Shown piece by piece: positions 45,148 through 54,419 of a DNA stretch of 64,000 bases (the stretch's first letter is position 1; every line of letters begins with the position of its first letter). The DNA comes from an uncultured Prevotella sp. (GTDB lineage: Bacteria; Bacteroidota; Bacteroidia; Bacteroidales; Bacteroidaceae): NCBI RefSeq assembly GCF_946404925.1, contig NZ_CAMJFM010000004.1:1-64000 (forward strand). The letters run 5' to 3'. The notes beneath the pieces are model-generated. The model ran no database searches. It saw only the letters and a program-made list of their open reading frames with translations, and had not been told where the DNA came from. Both the position numbers and the translations under genes were made by a program.

Positions 45148-46326
45148 TCAGAATCTTCCGCAGTTACTTAACTGCTCAAACAGCAAAGGTGCAAATGTAT
45201 TGTTATGGCTACCCTGGCCCACGCGCACCATAATCAAGTGTTTGTAGGGATTAACATACAACACCTGATGACCAATGCCTAAGGCGTAATAGCCAGGATA
45301 TTCATCTTTTTTCGCCCCCACACTGCTCATGTTATACCAGTTGAAGTGATAGCCCTCGTTGCTGGTGTCATATTCAGTAGTCTGACGTATCCACTCTTCG
45401 CTCACAATGCGCTTACCATCCCAAATGCCACCATTCAGATAGAGGCGACCAATCTTGGCGAGATCCTTCATCGTAAGAGCCACACCGCCAAAGGTATGGG
45501 CTACATCGCGCTTACGGCTATCTATGTTTATGATTCCAACCGACTCCATCTGCAGTGGTTTCCACACCTTCTCGCTTAGGTAGTCGGCAAAGTGCTTGCC
45601 CGACGCACGCTCGATAACCACCCCCAGAATCTGAGACGTCATACTCTCATAGTTATACTCTGTACCAGGTTCCTTACGGAATTTCAATCCACGTATCTGC
45701 TTCATCACGTTATGGCCATAGTTCAGTTTCGCCATAGCGTTCAGGCGTTTAAAGTCCTTCAGTTTGAGAGAGTAGGTATCATCAAAATCCAATCCACTCT
45801 GCATGTCAAGCAGATGTCGGATGGTGAGTTTCTGCCACATAGGGTCTTTCTTCTTGAGCTCAGGCAGATACTGTGTCACATCATCGTCGATGCTGCGGAT
45901 ATAGCCATCGTCGACAGCAATGCCACACATCAGCGATGTGATGGATTTTGACACCGAGAACACCGTTGCCAAGCGGTCGGATGTCATCTCGCCCCAGTAT
46001 TTCTCGTAGATAATACTGTCGTTATGGATTATCATCACGCCCTGAGTCTGGCTTTTCTTGCTTATCGCCTCGGGCAGCGTTGTATTCTTATAATACTTTC
46101 CCTGATTAAAGAAATGCAGGGTGTCTATCCATCTTGCCTGATTCTTGGCAACAGGAAAACTGAACACTACATCACCATTGGCGATAGTATCATGCGGATG
46201 AGTCGTAAAGCTGAATATTCCAGGTCCACTTTTACCATCTGTTCTCAAGCCTCGTATGATTGAGCACGAGGTCATCGATACACATAGCGCACCTAATAGG
46301 ATACGGTTGATTAATCTTGTTCTCAT
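45148..46326 (-). CDS. Serine hydrolase lipoprotein, class C beta-lactamase-like
   Basis: This 392-residue lipoprotein starts MRTRLINRILLGALCVSMTS, then CSI. It has the S-x-x-K nucleophile motif in FSVSKSITSLMCG and the second motif region PGTEYNYESMTSQILGVVIE. A late LGIGHQVLYVNPYKHLIMVR stands where class C enzymes have K/H-x-G. Family members are DD-peptidases, esterases or beta-lactamase relatives. Its -7 box TAAATTTG is on the minus strand at 46349-46356. The reaction is not fixed by sequence. Confidence 0.87.
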   Translation of the reverse strand: MRTRLINRILLGALCVSMTSCSIIRGLRTDGKSGPGIFSFTTHPHDTIANGDVVFSFPVAKNQARWIDTLHFFNQGKYYKNTTLPEAISKKSQTQGVMIIHNDSIIYEKYWGEMTSDRLATVFSVSKSITSLMCGIAVDDGYIRSIDDDVTQYLPELKKKDPMWQKLTIRHLLDMQSGLDFDDTYSLKLKDFKRLNAMAKLNYGHNVMKQIRGLKFRKEPGTEYNYESMTSQILGVVIERASGKHFADYLSEKVWKPLQMESVGIINIDSRKRDVAHTFGGVALTMKDLAKIGRLYLNGGIWDGKRIVSEEWIRQTTEYDTSNEGYHFNWYNMSSVGAKKDEYPGYYALGIGHQVLYVNPYKHLIMVRVGQGSHNNTFAPLLFEQLSNCGRF

Positions 46327-46398
46327 ATTTTTATTATTTATTCGGCTGCAAATTTACTAAAAAATCTTTAAACGCGATTATATATCAACCTTTTTTAT

Positions 46399-46406
46399 TA
46401 TCTTTG
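46399..46406 (+). promoter_or_regulatory. -7 box TATCTTTG of the Fe-ADH gene
   Basis: It lies 34 bases before the ATG at 46441, in the divergent region with the serine hydrolase gene. Confidence 0.6.
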
Positions 46407-46440
46407 CCCCATCAAAGCAATCACAAAAATAAACGTTTTT

Positions 46441-47625
46441 ATGAAGGATTTTAATTACTATGCACCTACCGAGGTGGTATTTGGAGAGAAGAGTGAAGAG
46501 CTGGTAGCTGCTCTGGTTAAGAAGTATGGCGGCACGAAAGTGTTGGTACACTATGGCGGACAGAGCGCCAAGCGTTCGGGTCTGCTCGACAAGATATGTG
46601 GACTGCTCAGCGACGGCGGCATTGAGTTTGTGATGCTGGGCGGCGTTGTGCCTAACCCACGCCTTTCGCTGGCTCAGCAGGGTATTGAACTCTGTCGTAA
46701 GGAGGGTATCGACTTTATTCTGGCTGTAGGTGGCGGTAGCGTCATCGACTCGGCCAAGTGCATCGCCTATGGTGTGCCTTACGAGGGCAATGTGTGGGAC
46801 TTCTATCTTGGCAAAGCCGAGCCTAAGACTATGCTGCCCGTTGCATCAGTACTCACCATCCCCGCTGCAGGTAGCGAGATGAGTGAGTCAAGCGTTATCA
46901 CCAACGAGGACGGCGATGTAAAGTTGGGCTACTCAAACAATCTGTCGCGCCCCAAGTTCGCTATTATGAATCCTAAGCGCACCTTTACGCTGCCACCATA
47001 TCAGACTGCCGCAGGCGTTACCGATATGATGATGCACACCATGGAGCGCTATTTTACCAAGGACGATGATATGGACTTCACTACCGATCTGGCCGAGGCA
47101 GCTTTGCGCAGTATCAAGAACGCCGTGTTTGCCGTACTCAAGAATCCTGAGGACTATCGCTATCGCGCCCAGATTATGTGGGGCGGCTCGCTGATGCACA
47201 ATGGTCTGACGGGGTGTGGCGTGGCCGATGATTGGGCTACCCACCAGCTGGAGCACGAACTGAGTGGTATGTTCGATGTGACTCACGGAGCAGGTCTGGC
47301 AGCCATCTGGCCAAGCTGGGCCCGCTACACCATGCACGAGAATCTGCGTCGCTTTGTACGCTTCGCAGTTAACGTAATGGATGTGCCTAACGACTTTACC
47401 GATCCTGAAGGCACAGCACTCAAGGGCATCGAGGCTATGGAGCGTTTCTATCACGCCATCGGTATGCCTATCAACATCAAGGAACTTATCGGCAAGGACA
47501 TCTCCGACGATGAGATTAAGGAGATGACACGTAAGTGCAGCCGTAACTACACCTCTACTTGCGGCTGTCTCAAGGTGCTGAAGGCCGAGGATATGGAAGC
47601 AATCTATAAAATGGCACGTGGATGA
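46441..47625 (+). CDS. Iron-containing alcohol dehydrogenase (BDH/YqhD-like)
   Basis: This 394-residue cytosolic enzyme matches the butanol-dehydrogenase branch from its start, FNYYAPTEVVFGEKSEE. It has the NAD(P) motif ILAVGGGSVIDSAKCIAYG and the metal-ligand region HQLEHELSGMFDVTHGAGLA (His-rich). Family enzymes reduce aldehydes to alcohols with NAD(P)H. Its last four bases overlap the next gene (ATGA), so it is translated with an epimerase-like protein. The physiological aldehyde is unknown. Confidence 0.92.
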   Translation: MKDFNYYAPTEVVFGEKSEELVAALVKKYGGTKVLVHYGGQSAKRSGLLDKICGLLSDGGIEFVMLGGVVPNPRLSLAQQGIELCRKEGIDFILAVGGGSVIDSAKCIAYGVPYEGNVWDFYLGKAEPKTMLPVASVLTIPAAGSEMSESSVITNEDGDVKLGYSNNLSRPKFAIMNPKRTFTLPPYQTAAGVTDMMMHTMERYFTKDDDMDFTTDLAEAALRSIKNAVFAVLKNPEDYRYRAQIMWGGSLMHNGLTGCGVADDWATHQLEHELSGMFDVTHGAGLAAIWPSWARYTMHENLRRFVRFAVNVMDVPNDFTDPEGTALKGIEAMERFYHAIGMPINIKELIGKDISDDEIKEMTRKCSRNYTSTCGCLKVLKAEDMEAIYKMARG

Positions 47626-48638
47626 AGATACTAATAATAGGTGGAACTGGTACCATCAGTAGTGCCATCACCCGACAGTTAGCCGCCGGCGGCCACGACC
47701 TGTGGCTGCTTAATCGCGGCAATCGCAAAAACGAGGTTCCTGCCAACGTCAAACAGATCATTGCCGATATCGATGATACCGCCGAAGTGTTGCGCCAGAT
47801 AGGCGATGCGCAGTTCGATGCCGTATGCGAGTTTATTGGTTTCCTGCCTTCGCAGGTTGAGCGCGACATCCGCTTGTTCAAGGGCCGCACCCGTCAGTAC
47901 GTCTACATCTCGTCGGCCTCGGCCTACAACAAGCCTGCCGCCAGTCATATCATTACCGAGGGAACCACTTTGGCCAACCCCTACTGGGAGTACTCGCGCA
48001 ACAAGATAGCCTGCGAGGAGCTGCTGTTGAAGGCTTGGCGAGAGGAAGAATTCCCCATCACCATCGTACGCCCATCGCACACCTATTGCGAGCGGGCAGT
48101 GCCTGTTAGTGTACACGGACCTAAGGGCTCGTGGCAGGTTCTTAAGCGTATGATGCAGGGAAAACAGGTGTTGGTGAATGGCGATGGTTCGTCGTTGTGG
48201 ACAGTAACCTGGAATGAGGACTTCGCCCGCGGATTCATTGGCCTGTTAGGCAATCCCAAAGCCATTGGCGAGGCATTCCAGATTATGAGCGACGAGCAGC
48301 TGTCTTGGAATCAGATTTACCAGTGTGTGGCAAATGCATTGGGTGTAGAGTTCAAGCCATATTACGTTGCATCCGACTTCCTGGCTGCCACATCGCCCAA
48401 GGAGTGGGACTTTACGGGTAATCTGCTCGGCGACAAGAGCGTAACCGTGATGTTCGACTGCACCAAGCTGAAGCGCGCAGTGCCAGGATTCCAGGCCACC
48501 ACCCGTTTCGACGAAGGTGTACGCAAGTGCGTGGCTTACATCCTTGCTCACCCCGAGTTGCAGGTTGAAGATTCGGAGTTTGATGCCTGGTGCGATAAGG
48601 TCATCGCCGCTCAAGAGCAAGCCAAGAACTTCATTTAG
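47622..48638 (+). CDS. NAD-dependent epimerase/dehydratase-like (extended SDR)
   Basis: This 338-residue protein starts with MKILIIGGTGTISSAITRQL, the glycine-rich NAD(P) site. YVYISSASAYN and YWEYSRNKIACEELLLKAWR (Tyr/Lys pair) follow, then TIVRPSHTYCERAVPVSVHG. It resembles sugar-nucleotide epimerases or CSP41-like proteins. It overlaps the Fe-ADH gene by four bases. Substrate unknown. Confidence 0.87.
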   Translation: MKILIIGGTGTISSAITRQLAAGGHDLWLLNRGNRKNEVPANVKQIIADIDDTAEVLRQIGDAQFDAVCEFIGFLPSQVERDIRLFKGRTRQYVYISSASAYNKPAASHIITEGTTLANPYWEYSRNKIACEELLLKAWREEEFPITIVRPSHTYCERAVPVSVHGPKGSWQVLKRMMQGKQVLVNGDGSSLWTVTWNEDFARGFIGLLGNPKAIGEAFQIMSDEQLSWNQIYQCVANALGVEFKPYYVASDFLAATSPKEWDFTGNLLGDKSVTVMFDCTKLKRAVPGFQATTRFDEGVRKCVAYILAHPELQVEDSEFDAWCDKVIAAQEQAKNFI

Positions 48639-48666
48639 CTCAAAAAATCACCAATATTGTAAAAAA

Positions 48667-48710
48667 TCCGTGTAATCCGTGTAATCCGTGCCAAATTTTT
48701 ATTACCTTTG
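48667..48710 (+). promoter_or_regulatory. cysS promoter with a CCGTG repeat
   Basis: TCCGTGTAA occurs twice in tandem (48667-48684) and is followed by TCCGTGCCA. After GTGCC come ten bases and the -7 box TACCTTTG (48703-48710). The same 10-base spacing from GTAATTCGTGCC to the -7 box occurs twice in 59577-59677. Confidence 0.65.
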
Positions 48711-48731
48711 CAGCCAAAAATTGGATAGCAT

Positions 48732-50222
48732 ATGGAATCAAAGCTTGTAATTTACAATACACTGACACGCCAGAAGGAGCGTTTCGAGCCGCTTCACGCC
48801 CCCAATGTGGGCATGTATGTATGTGGACCTACAGTATATGGCGATCCCCATCTGGGACACGCCCGTCCTGCAATTACTTTCGACCTCGTGTTCCGTTACC
48901 TGAAGCACCTGGGCTATAAAGTAAGGTACGTGCGTAACATTACTGATGTGGGCCACCTGGAGCACGATGCCGACGAGGGTGAGGACAAGATTGCCAAGAA
49001 GGCCCGTCTGGAGCAGCTGGAGCCCATGGAGATTGCTCAGTATTACACCAACCGCTACCATGCAGCAATGGATGCGCTGAATGTACTGCGCCCCTCTATC
49101 GAGCCCCACGCCACTGGTCACATCATCGAGCAGCAGCAACTGGTTCAGCAGATTCTGGACAATGGCTTTGCTTACGAGAGCAATGGTTCTATCTATTTCG
49201 ATATTGAGGCTTACAACAAGAAGTTCCAGTATGGAATCTTGAGCGGACGCTCACTTGAGAACGTGAAGGATGCCAGCCGTGAGCTTGACGGTGTAGGCGA
49301 AAAGCACAATCAGGCCGACTTTGCGCTGTGGAAGAAGGCTCAGCCCGAGCACATCATGCGCTGGCCATCGCCTTGGAGCGACGGTTTCCCCGGTTGGCAT
49401 TGTGAGTGCACAGCTATGGGCCGCAAGTATCTCGGTGAAGAGTTCGATATTCACGGAGGCGGTATGGACCTGGTGTTCCCCCACCACGAGTGTGAGATTG
49501 CACAGGCACAGGCTTCGATGGGTCATCCCGCTGTGAAGTACTGGATGCACAACAACATGCTGACCATCAACGGCCAGAAGATGGGTAAGTCGTATAATAA
49601 CTTCATTACCCTCGAGCAGTTCTTCACCGGCAATCACCCATTGCTTAAGAAGGCCTACTCGCCAATGACCATCCGTTTCTTTGTGCTCAGCGCACACTAT
49701 CGCGGCACCGTCGACTTCTCGAACGAAGCTCTGGAGGCAGCCGAGAAAGGATTGGAGAAGATGATGAACGCCATTGCCGACTTGGAGCGCGTACAGGTAT
49801 CTGACAAGTGCGATGCTGAGACCGAGAAGGTTGTTAAGTCTCTGCGCCAGAAGTGCTACGATGCTATGAACGACGACCTGGCTACACCACAGGTTATCAG
49901 CAACCTGTTTGAGGCTTGCACGGTTGTCAATAAGCTCACCGACCACAAGGCCACCATCTGTGCTGAGTGCCTCAACGAACTCAAGGAGACTATGCACCTC
50001 TTTGCCGAGGATATCCTTGGTCTGAAAGCCGAGAAGAGCGGTACTAACGATGAGCGCGAGGCAGCCTTTGGCAAGGTAATGGATATGGTACTCGAGTTGC
50101 GCGCCAAGGCCAAGGCCGACAAGGACTGGGCCACCAGCGATAAGATTCGCGATGAACTTGCAGCAGCAGGTTTCGAGGTGAAGGACACCAAGGACGGTGT
50201 AACCTGGAAACTCAACAAATAA
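48732..50222 (+). CDS. cysS: Cysteinyl-tRNA synthetase
   Basis: This 496-residue class I synthetase has the HIGH-type motif in [12 protein letters not shown], the zinc/Cys-binding residues ([29 protein letters not shown]) and the KMSKS-type loop in [16 protein letters not shown]. It charges tRNA-Cys with cysteine. Length and domain order are normal, including the C-terminal DALR part. It is a single-gene unit between a repeat-bearing promoter and a hairpin terminator. Confidence 0.97.
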   Translation: MESKLVIYNTLTRQKERFEPLHAPNVGMYVCGPTVYGDPHLGHARPAITFDLVFRYLKHLGYKVRYVRNITDVGHLEHDADEGEDKIAKKARLEQLEPMEIAQYYTNRYHAAMDALNVLRPSIEPHATGHIIEQQQLVQQILDNGFAYESNGSIYFDIEAYNKKFQYGILSGRSLENVKDASRELDGVGEKHNQADFALWKKAQPEHIMRWPSPWSDGFPGWHCECTAMGRKYLGEEFDIHGGGMDLVFPHHECEIAQAQASMGHPAVKYWMHNNMLTINGQKMGKSYNNFITLEQFFTGNHPLLKKAYSPMTIRFFVLSAHYRGTVDFSNEALEAAEKGLEKMMNAIADLERVQVSDKCDAETEKVVKSLRQKCYDAMNDDLATPQVISNLFEACTVVNKLTDHKATICAECLNELKETMHLFAEDILGLKAEKSGTNDEREAAFGKVMDMVLELRAKAKADKDWATSDKIRDELAAAGFEVKDTKDGVTWKLNK

Positions 50223-50234
50223 ACACCAAAAAGA

Positions 50235-50262
50235 AATCCTCGCTCAAATCTGGGCGAGGATT
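50235..50262. terminator. Terminator between cysS and the sugar operon
   Basis: AATCCTCGCTC (50235-50245) and GGGCGAGGATT (50252-50262) pair with one wobble around AAATCT, followed by a T-rich run. It is almost the same hairpin as 45111-45138. Confidence 0.75.
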
Positions 50263-50267
50263 CTTTT

Positions 50268-51212
50268 TTATACCTTATTGATTGGATGGCCGTTGATGAA
50301 TGCGGCTACATTATCGGTGGCTATCTGAATCAGACGGATGCGCGCTTCGTAGCTGGCCCACGCGATGTGTGGCGTGATGTAAGCGTTGGGTTGGCTGAGC
50401 AGCGGGTTGTCGGCCTTAGGTGGCTCTTCTGTCAATACGTCGGCGCAGAAGGCGTAGAGTTTTCCTTCGGCCAGAGCGTCGGCCACAGCCTGATCGTCAA
50501 TCAGCGGACCGCGACCTGTGTTGATGAGAATGGCCGAAGGCTTCATCTTCTTCAGCGAGTCGCGATTGATGAGATGACGGGTGCCGTCGGTAAGCGGACA
50601 ATGCAGCGAGAGCACATCGACTGTCGACAACAGCTCATTCAGCTCTACCTTCTCGATGCCAGCGGGCAGGGTGGTCTTGCTGGTAAGTGCCTTGACCTTC
50701 ATACCGAAGGCCTGTGCTATCTGAGCTACACGCATGCCGATGTTGCCTAAACCAACAATACCGAAGGTCTTGCCAGCCAACTCGCTCAGCAGCGTGTCGC
50801 AGTAGCTGAAGTCGGGATTGTTGCTCCATCGACCTTCTCTGTTTTGTGTGGCATAGTGTTCTACGCGGTTGGTCACGGTGAGCAGGTGGGCAAACACCAT
50901 TTGCGCCACACTCTCGGTGCTGTAGGCCGGCACGTTGGTAACGACGATGCCACGCTTGTGAGCCTCCTCGATATCCACCACGTTGTAGCCTGTGGCCAGC
51001 ACGCCGATGTACTTCAGGTTGGGCAGTTGTGCCATCACCTCTCGGCTGATGATTACTTTGTTCGTCAGAACAATATCTGCTTCGGCAGCTCTTGCCACCG
51101 TCTCCTCGGGCTTGGTGCGGTCGTAGACCACCAGCTCGCCCAGTTTCTCCAGCTCGCTCCAAGACAAATCGCCTGGATTAGCTGTAAATCCGTCTAGTAT
51201 TACAGTCTTCAT
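50268..51212 (-). CDS. D-2-hydroxyacid dehydrogenase
   Basis: This 314-residue NAD-dependent enzyme has the family motifs FGIVGLGNIGMRVAQIAQAF (nucleotide site), LINTGRGPLIDDQAVADALA with the catalytic Arg, and PNAYITPHIAW with the catalytic His. It resembles hydroxypyruvate/glyoxylate reductases. It is the last gene of the seven-gene sugar operon, 14 bases after GH97. In that setting it could reduce a 2-keto acid derived from the sugar acid; this is inference. Confidence 0.9.
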   Translation of the reverse strand: MKTVILDGFTANPGDLSWSELEKLGELVVYDRTKPEETVARAAEADIVLTNKVIISREVMAQLPNLKYIGVLATGYNVVDIEEAHKRGIVVTNVPAYSTESVAQMVFAHLLTVTNRVEHYATQNREGRWSNNPDFSYCDTLLSELAGKTFGIVGLGNIGMRVAQIAQAFGMKVKALTSKTTLPAGIEKVELNELLSTVDVLSLHCPLTDGTRHLINRDSLKKMKPSAILINTGRGPLIDDQAVADALAEGKLYAFCADVLTEEPPKADNPLLSQPNAYITPHIAWASYEARIRLIQIATDNVAAFINGHPINKV

Positions 51213-51226
51213 TTTTTAATTGGGTT

Positions 51227-53086
51227 TTATTTGATAATCAGTACAAATCCGCCTCGTGGCTGAGTGGCTATCTGGCGTGGAATCTGATTGCCATTGGTGA
51301 TGAGCCAGTCCTTCTCGGCTGTGAGCTGGTACTTGGCAGGATCGGCATCGGCAAACAGCTGTACGCTGTGGTCGGCGCCATCGATAAAGCTCAGATCTAC
51401 ATCGAGTGTCTTCTTGTCGTTGGTACCGTTGATGCCGGCTACGTACCAGGTGTTGCCGCTACGACGGGCCAGCACTACGCTCTCGCCTGGATAGCCGCTG
51501 ATGTAGCGTGTCTCGTCCCAAACCGTAGGCAGCTGGCCGAAGAAATCCTGTACCTGCTGAGGCTGTATGAGATAGCTCTCGGGCTTGTCGGCCAGATGCT
51601 GCAGCGCACTCTCGTAGAGCACGGTGAGTGCCAACTCGTGGGCATCGCTGGTGATGTGTGGATGCTGCGAGTCGCTGAAAGCACAAGGGGTATAGTCCAT
51701 TGGGCCGATGATGTTGCGGGTGAAAGGCAGGGTAGTGTTGTGACTGGCTGCCTGAGTGGTGAAGGTGGGCACATTGTTGTACCACTCGGCACCGTAAACA
51801 CCCTCGGTCGACATGAGGTTGGGGTAGGTGCGCTGCCATCCGCGAGGCACTGTGGCGCCGTGGAAGTTGACCAACAGATGATGCTTGGCTGCACTCTCCA
51901 GCAGGTCGATACAGTAAGTCATATCGCGCTGGCAATCGCCCGAGAAGAAGTCGATTTTTACACCGGCCACACCAATCTTCTCGCACCAGGCAAACTCCTT
52001 TTCACGATCCTCGGGCTTGTTCAGGCGGAACTTAGGTGTTGGGGCGCCGTCAATCCAACCTACCGATGAGTTATACCAGATCATAGGCTTGACACCCTTT
52101 GAGTTTGCATAAGCTACGGCCTCTTCGATGGTGCGGCCGTCCTTCATCTCGTCCCACTCTGCATCAATCAGCACGTAAGGCAGCTTCAGGGTAACGGCCA
52201 TGTCAACATACTTCTTGATGATGTTGTAGTCGTTCGATCCGTGGTTGTATGCCCAGTAGATCCACGATACCACGCCGGGCTTAATCCAGCTGATGTCCTT
52301 CAGTTTGCAAGGCTCGCTCACGTCGGTGATGAGGGTGCTCTGAATCAAGTCGTGCATATCGCCGATGATGGCTACACGCCAGGGGCTGTGCCACTTGCCT
52401 TTGATTTTTACCTCGTTCACATCGGGGGTTACGCGCAGCAAGTCGCCGTCGGTATACAGACACGATGCACTCTGGTTGCGCTCTATGTTAGCCTCCGATA
52501 GCAACATGAACACACCCTCCTGAGGCTCTACGAGTGTGGGGAAGCCCCAACGCAGGTTGTAGCCGTCGGGCGATTTTACCACACCAGCCATACGGCCGAT
52601 GGGCTTGATCTTGCCCGTGGTGCTCAGGGGGAAGAATCCCTCGTAGCTATCGGTCCACTGCATCATCCAACGCTTGGTGCCCTCGGGTATCTGATAGGCC
52701 GTCAGCTCCTTGGGCAGCTTGCCTTTCAGTCCGCTCAGTTCGTAGCGGAAGGCTACACCGTCGTTGTACAGGCGCAGCACCAGCTGCAGATTGCTGCCCA
52801 GGGCGGTCTTGTACTCGTTGGCCTGGTTGGTGCAAGTACTTTTCTTACCGGCTATCATCTTGTAGTCGGCCTTCACCATACCGGTAAACTTCCATTTCAG
52901 TTTTCCGTTCTTAATGCCCTCGTAGCCCAGCACTGGGATGTCGAGTGCCTTGTTATTCTGATAACAAACCTGGATGCCCTTGGCGGTGTTAGCTACCGAT
53001 AGCTTGCCGTTGGGCGATACTGGCTGTTGTGCCGAGATGCCTAAAGCGCTCAGACACAGCATGAATATTGAAATACTCTTTTTCAT
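51227..53086 (-). CDS. Glycoside hydrolase family 97
   Basis: This 619-residue exported enzyme has a signal peptide (MKKSISIFMLCLSALGISAQ) and the GH97 layout: N-terminal beta-sandwich (QPVSPNGKLSVANTAKGIQV), a TIM barrel (KLPYVLIDAEWDEMKD, VAGVKIDFFSGDCQRDM) and a C-terminal beta domain. The Asp in GVKIDFF is where retaining GH97 alpha-galactosidases have the nucleophile, so a retaining alpha-glycosidase is likely. The substrate is unproven. It abuts the MFS transporter gene with no gap and belongs to the fucose-type operon. Confidence 0.92.
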   Translation of the reverse strand: MKKSISIFMLCLSALGISAQQPVSPNGKLSVANTAKGIQVCYQNNKALDIPVLGYEGIKNGKLKWKFTGMVKADYKMIAGKKSTCTNQANEYKTALGSNLQLVLRLYNDGVAFRYELSGLKGKLPKELTAYQIPEGTKRWMMQWTDSYEGFFPLSTTGKIKPIGRMAGVVKSPDGYNLRWGFPTLVEPQEGVFMLLSEANIERNQSASCLYTDGDLLRVTPDVNEVKIKGKWHSPWRVAIIGDMHDLIQSTLITDVSEPCKLKDISWIKPGVVSWIYWAYNHGSNDYNIIKKYVDMAVTLKLPYVLIDAEWDEMKDGRTIEEAVAYANSKGVKPMIWYNSSVGWIDGAPTPKFRLNKPEDREKEFAWCEKIGVAGVKIDFFSGDCQRDMTYCIDLLESAAKHHLLVNFHGATVPRGWQRTYPNLMSTEGVYGAEWYNNVPTFTTQAASHNTTLPFTRNIIGPMDYTPCAFSDSQHPHITSDAHELALTVLYESALQHLADKPESYLIQPQQVQDFFGQLPTVWDETRYISGYPGESVVLARRSGNTWYVAGINGTNDKKTLDVDLSFIDGADHSVQLFADADPAKYQLTAEKDWLITNGNQIPRQIATQPRGGFVLIIK

Positions 53087-54403
53087 TTACAGATGTTTTT
53101 TAACGTGAATTCTATAGCCATAAACTGTTACCACGAGGAAACAGAATAGTGGCAGTACAAACGAGGCATTAGTGGCGGGGAAGTTGCCCAGCACCGTACC
53201 CTTGTCGATGATCATAGCCTGGAGTGGTGGCAATACCGATCCACCCAAGATGGCCATGATGAGGCCTGCAGCACCAAACTTGGCATCGTCGCCCAGTCCG
53301 TCGAGGGCGATACCATAGATGGTGGGGAACATCAGCGACATGCATCCGCTGACGCAAACCAAGCAGTAGAGACCCAAGCGGTTCTGGAATCCGATGACAC
53401 CTGCGGTGAACACCATTGCCAGCACACCGAAGATGGCCAGCAGCATGGCGGGCTTGACATACTTCATCAGGAATGTGGCGATGAAGCGCGAGCAGATAAA
53501 GAACAACATGGCGTAGATGTTGAATCGCTGCGACAGCACCTCGGCAGCCTGTTCCTCCATACCCTCGGCCATGAATACGCGCGTACCATATTGTATAATA
53601 AAGGTCCAGCACATAATCTGAGCGCCCACGTAGAAGAACTGGGCGATGACACCCTCGCGATAGTACTTGAGCGAGAAGATGCGGCGGATGGTTACCAGGA
53701 AGTGGATATCGTGGTTGGAGTCGCCTATCTTCGGCATCTTGGTGAAACGCATCAGTAGCAGCATGGCCACGATGACCAGACCGATGATGAGATAAGGCGA
53801 AATGAGCACGCTGAGGTCGGCGTTTTTCAGCGCCTCGAACTCGCTGTCGCTCAGCAATGCGCGCTCGTCGCTACTCATTGGGTTGAGCTTGGCCTGGATA
53901 AAGTTCATAGCCACAAACATACCGATGATAGAGCCGCAGGGGTTGAAGCACTGCGCCATATTCAGTCGGCGGGTTGCTGTCTCCTCCGGACCCATCGTCA
54001 GGATGTAAGGGTTACAACTGGTTTCCAGGAACGATAGTCCGCAGGTCATGATGAAGTAGGCCAGCAGGAAACATCCGTAGATGCCTACGGCCTTGGCGGG
54101 GAAGAACAGCAGGGCACCAGCGGCATAAAGGCCAAGCCCCATCAGCACACCCGCCTTGTATGAGAACTTGCGGATAAAGATGGCTGCAGGAAACGCCATG
54201 CAGAAGTAGCCTCCGTAGAAGGCCACCTGTACCAGTGTTCCATCGGTAACGCTCATGCGGAATATCTTCGAGAATGCCTTGACCATCGGGTTGGTGATGT
54301 CGTTGGCAAATCCCCAAAGTGCGAAACAAAACGTAACAAGGATAAACGGTATGAGATAGTTCACACCGTCTTTGATAATCAGAGATTGTTGTTGCTTTTC
54401 CAT
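53087..54403 (-). CDS. MFS sugar permease, FucP-like
   Basis: This 438-residue inner-membrane protein has about twelve hydrophobic helices and the FucP-group features LVTFCFALWGFANDITNPMV near the start and CGLSFLETSCNPYILTMGPE in the first half. The family carries L-fucose, galactose or glucose with protons. Its place among mutarotase, sugar dehydrogenase and lactonase genes favours an L-fucose-like sugar. Confidence 0.9.
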   Translation of the reverse strand: MEKQQQSLIIKDGVNYLIPFILVTFCFALWGFANDITNPMVKAFSKIFRMSVTDGTLVQVAFYGGYFCMAFPAAIFIRKFSYKAGVLMGLGLYAAGALLFFPAKAVGIYGCFLLAYFIMTCGLSFLETSCNPYILTMGPEETATRRLNMAQCFNPCGSIIGMFVAMNFIQAKLNPMSSDERALLSDSEFEALKNADLSVLISPYLIIGLVIVAMLLLMRFTKMPKIGDSNHDIHFLVTIRRIFSLKYYREGVIAQFFYVGAQIMCWTFIIQYGTRVFMAEGMEEQAAEVLSQRFNIYAMLFFICSRFIATFLMKYVKPAMLLAIFGVLAMVFTAGVIGFQNRLGLYCLVCVSGCMSLMFPTIYGIALDGLGDDAKFGAAGLIMAILGGSVLPPLQAMIIDKGTVLGNFPATNASFVLPLFCFLVVTVYGYRIHVKKHL

Positions 54404-54419
54404 TGTTGGAGTAGGTTTA

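Noticed and set aside
51368..52069. Plus-strand ORF (233 codons) inside GH97
   Set aside because: It is antisense to a well-supported GH97 gene and has no recognisable domain or promoter.
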